A stretch of DNA of 64,000 nt from Sporosarcina sp. JAI121. GTDB lineage: Bacteria > Bacillota > Bacilli > Bacillales_A > Planococcaceae. The stretch covers positions 310,001-374,000 of the forward strand of contig NZ_JACCCL010000002.1 in the NCBI RefSeq assembly GCF_013408665.1, read 5' to 3'. The translations under genes were made by a program, and so were the position numbers. Below, in pieces: positions 60,999 to 64,000 of the stretch (positions within the stretch are counted from its first letter, which is position 1; the number at the start of each line of letters is the position of its first letter). Below the pieces are notes generated by a model. That model ran no database searches. It saw nothing but the letters and a program-made list of their open reading frames with translations, and had not been told where the DNA came from.

Positions 60999-63093
60999 AA
61001 AGAAGGAGTATCGATTGGAGAATTTAACATGCGCAAGTTGTGCGATGAAATTCGAGAATAACGTCAAAAGTCTGCCATCTGTCCAGGACGCGCAAGTAAA
61101 CTTTGGTGCATCCAAATTAGCATTCAGCGGCTGTGCAACTGTGGAAGACCTGGAAGCAGCCGGCGCTTTTGACGGCATTAAAGTCATTCCGCTTCAGGGT
61201 AAGAAAACTGAGCCTAAGACGCCTTTCTTTAGACGCAAGGAAAATCTTGTGACAATTTTTTCGCTAATGTTCTTACTGATAGGAATGGCTGTATCATTTC
61301 GCTATGCAGAGACGCATCCGGCGGCAATCGTTCTTTTCGCCATCGCCATTGTGATTGGTGGAACAGGCATCTTTAAGACAGGTTTACGAAACCTAGTGCG
61401 GTTCGAATTCGATATGAAAACACTGATGACAATCGCCATCATCGGGGCGGCAATCATTGGAGAATGGCGTGAAGGTGCTGTCGTTGTCTTCCTGTTTGCG
61501 GTCAGTGAAGCATTAGAAGCCTACTCAATGAATAAAGCGCGCCAGTCCATTCAGAAACTGATGGATATTGCTCCTCCATCCGCCATAGTGAAACGCGGGG
61601 AAGAGTTTGTGGAACTACCGACAGAAGATATAATTGTCGGTGATATCCTCATCGTGAAACCAGGGCAGAAAATCGCCATGGACGGCGCTGTACTAACGGG
61701 GACCTCCACGGTGAACCAGGCGGCAATTACAGGTGAATCGACTCCCGTTCTGAAAAAGTCGGGCGATGATGTATTCGCTGGGACGCTTAATGAAGAGGGA
61801 GCACTGGAAGTGACGGTTACGAAGCTTGTCGGCGATACGACAATTGCGAAAATCATCCATCTCGTGGAAGAGGCACAGGCCGAAAAAGCGCCGTCGCAAA
61901 AGTTCGTCGATAAATTCGCTAAGTATTACACGCCAATCATTATTGTGATTGCGATTCTTGTGGCCATCGTTCCACCGCTGCTCGGCGGGGAGTGGCATAT
62001 ATGGGTCTATCAAGGCCTTGCTGTACTCGTCGTCGGTTGTCCATGTGCACTGGTCGTATCCACGCCAGTTGCGATTGTCACGGCGATTGGAAACGCAGCA
62101 CGTCAAGGAGTGCTTATCAAAGGTGGCATCCATCTTGAAGAAACAGGGCGGCTTAACGTTGTCGCTTTCGATAAAACGGGAACATTGACGAAAGGGTATC
62201 CGGAAGTGACGGATTTTATCGTCCATGAAACTGCAAATCAAAAACAATTACTGAGCGCGATTGCGGCCGTCGAATCGATGTCACAGCATCCGCTGGCGAA
62301 AGCGGTCGTCGATTACGCCCGTGAAAACGGGGCGCAGAAAATCGATGTGACCAATTTCCAATCGGTTACCGGAAAGGGCGCCTACGCTGAAATTGATGGT
62401 GTGACAACTTATATCGGCAGCCTTAGCTGGGCGGGGGAATTATCTTCATTGCCGGAAATGATGTTGCAAAAAGCGGCAAGTCTTCAACGGCAAGGGAAGT
62501 CAGTCATGGCGATCGTCACTGGTGAAAGTTTCAGTGGATTGCTTGCCGTAGCAGATCCGGTCCGTGGGGAAAGTCGTAAAGTCCTGCAACAATTGAATAG
62601 CATCGGTATCCGTCATACGGTCATGTTGACAGGCGATCACCAAGTGACGGCGGAAGCGATTGCTGGTGAGCTGGGTGTTACGGATGTACGCGCCGGTTTA
62701 ATGCCTGAAGATAAATTGATGGCCATAAAACAATTGAACGACCAATATGGCCGTGTCGCCATGGTTGGTGACGGCATCAATGATGCACCTGCCTTAGCTG
62801 CTGCGTCCGTCGGGATTGCGATGGGTGGAGCAGGCACGGATGCAGCATTGGAAACGGCAGATATTGCATTGATGGCGGATGATTTAGGAAAACTGCCTTA
62901 TACAATAAAATTAAGCCGAAAAACGTTGCGAATCATCAAAGAAAACATTATGTTTGCATTAGGTTTAAAAATTATAGCGCTGCTTCTGATCATTCCCGGC
63001 TGGCTGACATTATGGATTGCCATCTTTGCGGACATGGGCGCAACGCTGCTTGTCGTGCTGAACTCACTACGGCTGTTGCGCATTCATAAGTAA
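60985..63093 (+). CDS. cadA: Cd/Zn/Pb-exporting P1B-2-type ATPase CadA
   Basis: 702 aa. One N-terminal HMA domain with TCASC (C16, C19), transmembrane metal site GCPCALVVSTP (CPC, about 348), phosphorylation site DKTGTLT (about 393), and the hinge GDGINDAPAL (about 593). The CPC motif and pairing with CadC indicate zinc, cadmium or lead rather than copper. ATG 60985 follows AGAAGGTG; GTG/TTG codons nine and six nt earlier overlap the site. Confidence 0.95.
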   Translation: MATVEKKEYRLENLTCASCAMKFENNVKSLPSVQDAQVNFGASKLAFSGCATVEDLEAAGAFDGIKVIPLQGKKTEPKTPFFRRKENLVTIFSLMFLLIGMAVSFRYAETHPAAIVLFAIAIVIGGTGIFKTGLRNLVRFEFDMKTLMTIAIIGAAIIGEWREGAVVVFLFAVSEALEAYSMNKARQSIQKLMDIAPPSAIVKRGEEFVELPTEDIIVGDILIVKPGQKIAMDGAVLTGTSTVNQAAITGESTPVLKKSGDDVFAGTLNEEGALEVTVTKLVGDTTIAKIIHLVEEAQAEKAPSQKFVDKFAKYYTPIIIVIAILVAIVPPLLGGEWHIWVYQGLAVLVVGCPCALVVSTPVAIVTAIGNAARQGVLIKGGIHLEETGRLNVVAFDKTGTLTKGYPEVTDFIVHETANQKQLLSAIAAVESMSQHPLAKAVVDYARENGAQKIDVTNFQSVTGKGAYAEIDGVTTYIGSLSWAGELSSLPEMMLQKAASLQRQGKSVMAIVTGESFSGLLAVADPVRGESRKVLQQLNSIGIRHTVMLTGDHQVTAEAIAGELGVTDVRAGLMPEDKLMAIKQLNDQYGRVAMVGDGINDAPALAAASVGIAMGGAGTDAALETADIALMADDLGKLPYTIKLSRKTLRIIKENIMFALGLKIIALLLIIPGWLTLWIAIFADMGATLLVVLNSLRLLRIHK

Positions 63094-63120
63094 GCAGTTT
63101 TTATACGGAGGCGAATTCTG

Positions 63121-64000
63121 ATGCATTTACAGGAATGGACAATGGAAGAGCAGGAACAGCTCATTCATTTCATGACAACGAATACATGGCCTTACCATGG
63201 CAACTCCGACCCCGGTCGCCATCTCATCGAGAAAGCGATTGAAGAAGGCGGTTATGGGTCGGATGAAGTGAAGACGTTCTGGGTGGAAAATGACGACAAA
63301 GCAAAAGTGGGCATTGTGAAAATTTATGATTTGCAAGATGCCATTCCATTATTCGACCTACGGATTGCGGATATGTCCAGAGGAAACGGCTACGGTCCGA
63401 AAGCACTGCGGCTTGTGGCTGAATATGTATTCGGTTTGTCCGGCAATAAAATCCGTCTTGAAGGTCATACGAGGCAGGACAATCTGGCGATGCGAAAAAC
63501 ATTCGAACGTGCGGGTTTTGTCAAAGAGGCGCATCTTCGAAAAGCATGGTTTTCGCCAAAAGAGAATTCGTATTATGACGCAGTGACTTACGGTATTACT
63601 CGGGAAGACTTTATGGCGGGTACAACAACACCTGTCATTTGGGAAGATGGGGAAAAGCAACGGGACTCTGCAAGGTCCCCGCGTATACCGGAATTTTCGA
63701 ATACATTCGAATCGGAGAGACTAGTTATCCGGGCGCCGGAACTTGGCGATGCATTGGATGCTTGGAATGCAATCCGTGACTCGCTGCCCGCTCTGCGAAA
63801 GTGGATGCCGTGGGCACAACCGGACCCTGAGTTACACATGACGGAAGAGAGTTTGCGAAAAGCGGTGGCAAATTTCATCACTCGTGATGACTTGCGCTTT
63901 CATCTTTATCAAAAAGAGAGTGGGAAATTCATCGGTTCGTCGGGTCTTCATCGAATCGATTGGTCGATTCCGAAGTTTGAAATCGGCTATTGGCTTGCTA
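63121..64000 (+). CDS. Tandem GNAT acetyltransferase (3' end outside the window)
   Basis: At least 293 residues, open to the window edge. The first GNAT domain (about 1-165) has the acetyl-CoA region SRGNGYGPKALRLVAEY (about 86) and the terminal strand pattern LEGHTRQDNLAMRKTFERAGF; the second begins near 200 with FESERLVIRAPELGDALDAW, LRKWMPWA and GYWLA at the edge, a RimJ/RimL-type start. A linker of about 30 residues joins them. Both halves resemble protein or small-molecule N-acetyltransferases; the combined role is unknown. Strong ribosome site TACGGAGGCG; 27 nt after cadA. Confidence 0.82.
   Translation, partial: MHLQEWTMEEQEQLIHFMTTNTWPYHGNSDPGRHLIEKAIEEGGYGSDEVKTFWVENDDKAKVGIVKIYDLQDAIPLFDLRIADMSRGNGYGPKALRLVAEYVFGLSGNKIRLEGHTRQDNLAMRKTFERAGFVKEAHLRKAWFSPKENSYYDAVTYGITREDFMAGTTTPVIWEDGEKQRDSARSPRIPEFSNTFESERLVIRAPELGDALDAWNAIRDSLPALRKWMPWAQPDPELHMTEESLRKAVANFITRDDLRFHLYQKESGKFIGSSGLHRIDWSIPKFEIGYWLA

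Noticed and set aside
1..64000. CRISPR arrays, insertion sequences, tRNA or rRNA genes
   Set aside because: No repeat-spacer pattern, no transposase-like reading frame with terminal repeats, and no cloverleaf or rRNA-like sequence was found by eye.

Overview
The window reads as the chromosome of a low-to-moderate GC, endospore-lineage Firmicute, most likely Planococcaceae (Sporosarcina-like) rather than Bacillus proper. Evidence: almost every gene has a strong AGGAGG-type ribosome binding site, TTG/GTG starts are frequent, promoters are SigA-like, and many products are closest in memory to B. subtilis proteins (YuaF/FloT, SigV/RsiV, NiaP, YclNOPQ, NsrR/Hmp, MrpA-G, HflX, PpaC, YkvI). No rRNA, tRNA, CRISPR array, intact prophage or insertion sequence was seen. 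The genus is an inference from style and gene content, not a search result.

Layout. 1-4.9 kb: Zn alcohol dehydrogenase and CAP-domain protein (minus); RlmA-type rRNA methyltransferase, a 32-aa membrane peptide, a pentapeptide-repeat protein, an unknown 158-aa protein and a 52-aa membrane protein (plus). 4.9-9.3 kb (minus): MMPL exporter, cold-shock protein with a long 5' leader, phosphate transporter Pit with its DUF47 partner. 9.3-12.2 kb: yuaF-floT behind a perfect SigW promoter, then a 21-bp-period minisatellite. 12.2-16.4 kb: ABC transporter pair, fumarase, PCYCGC lipoprotein, then a second, degenerate 21-bp array. 16.5-23.5 kb: sigV-rsiV, PP-loop (Dph6-like) protein, an odd HNH protein, MazG-like protein, nitroreductase plus methyltransferase, glutamate-synthase-like protein. 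23.7-31.5 kb: acyl-CoA synthetase, guanine deaminase, PutP, glyoxalase-like protein, HflX, ABC exporter. 31.7-39.3 kb: lipoprotein, Fur-controlled yclNOPQ siderophore importer, ZupT, NiaP with a NiaR-type operator. 39.3-45.3 kb: Fe-S-less uracil-DNA glycosylase, three-gene OpuC-like osmolyte importer, 3-methyladenine glycosylase, PfpI protein, YkvI carrier. 45.3-53.9 kb: hmp/nsrR divergent pair with a palindromic NsrR site, ppaC, AAA ATPase, Rieske-FAD oxidoreductase, DsbA-like protein, YceI, murB, Usp protein. 54.3-60.1 kb: seven-gene Mrp antiporter operon. 60.2-64 kb: SulP relic, cadC-cadA with two CadC operators, and a two-domain GNAT acetyltransferase cut by the window edge.

Together this is mostly core and stress-response chromosome: cell-envelope stress (SigW, SigV), metal homeostasis (Fur, CadC, ZupT), NO detoxification, osmotic and sodium/alkali stress, and DNA alkylation/uracil repair. 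The least explained sequence is non-coding: a chain of three stable hairpins just upstream of murB, and two 21-bp-period tandem arrays that share a core although they lie 4.3 kb apart.
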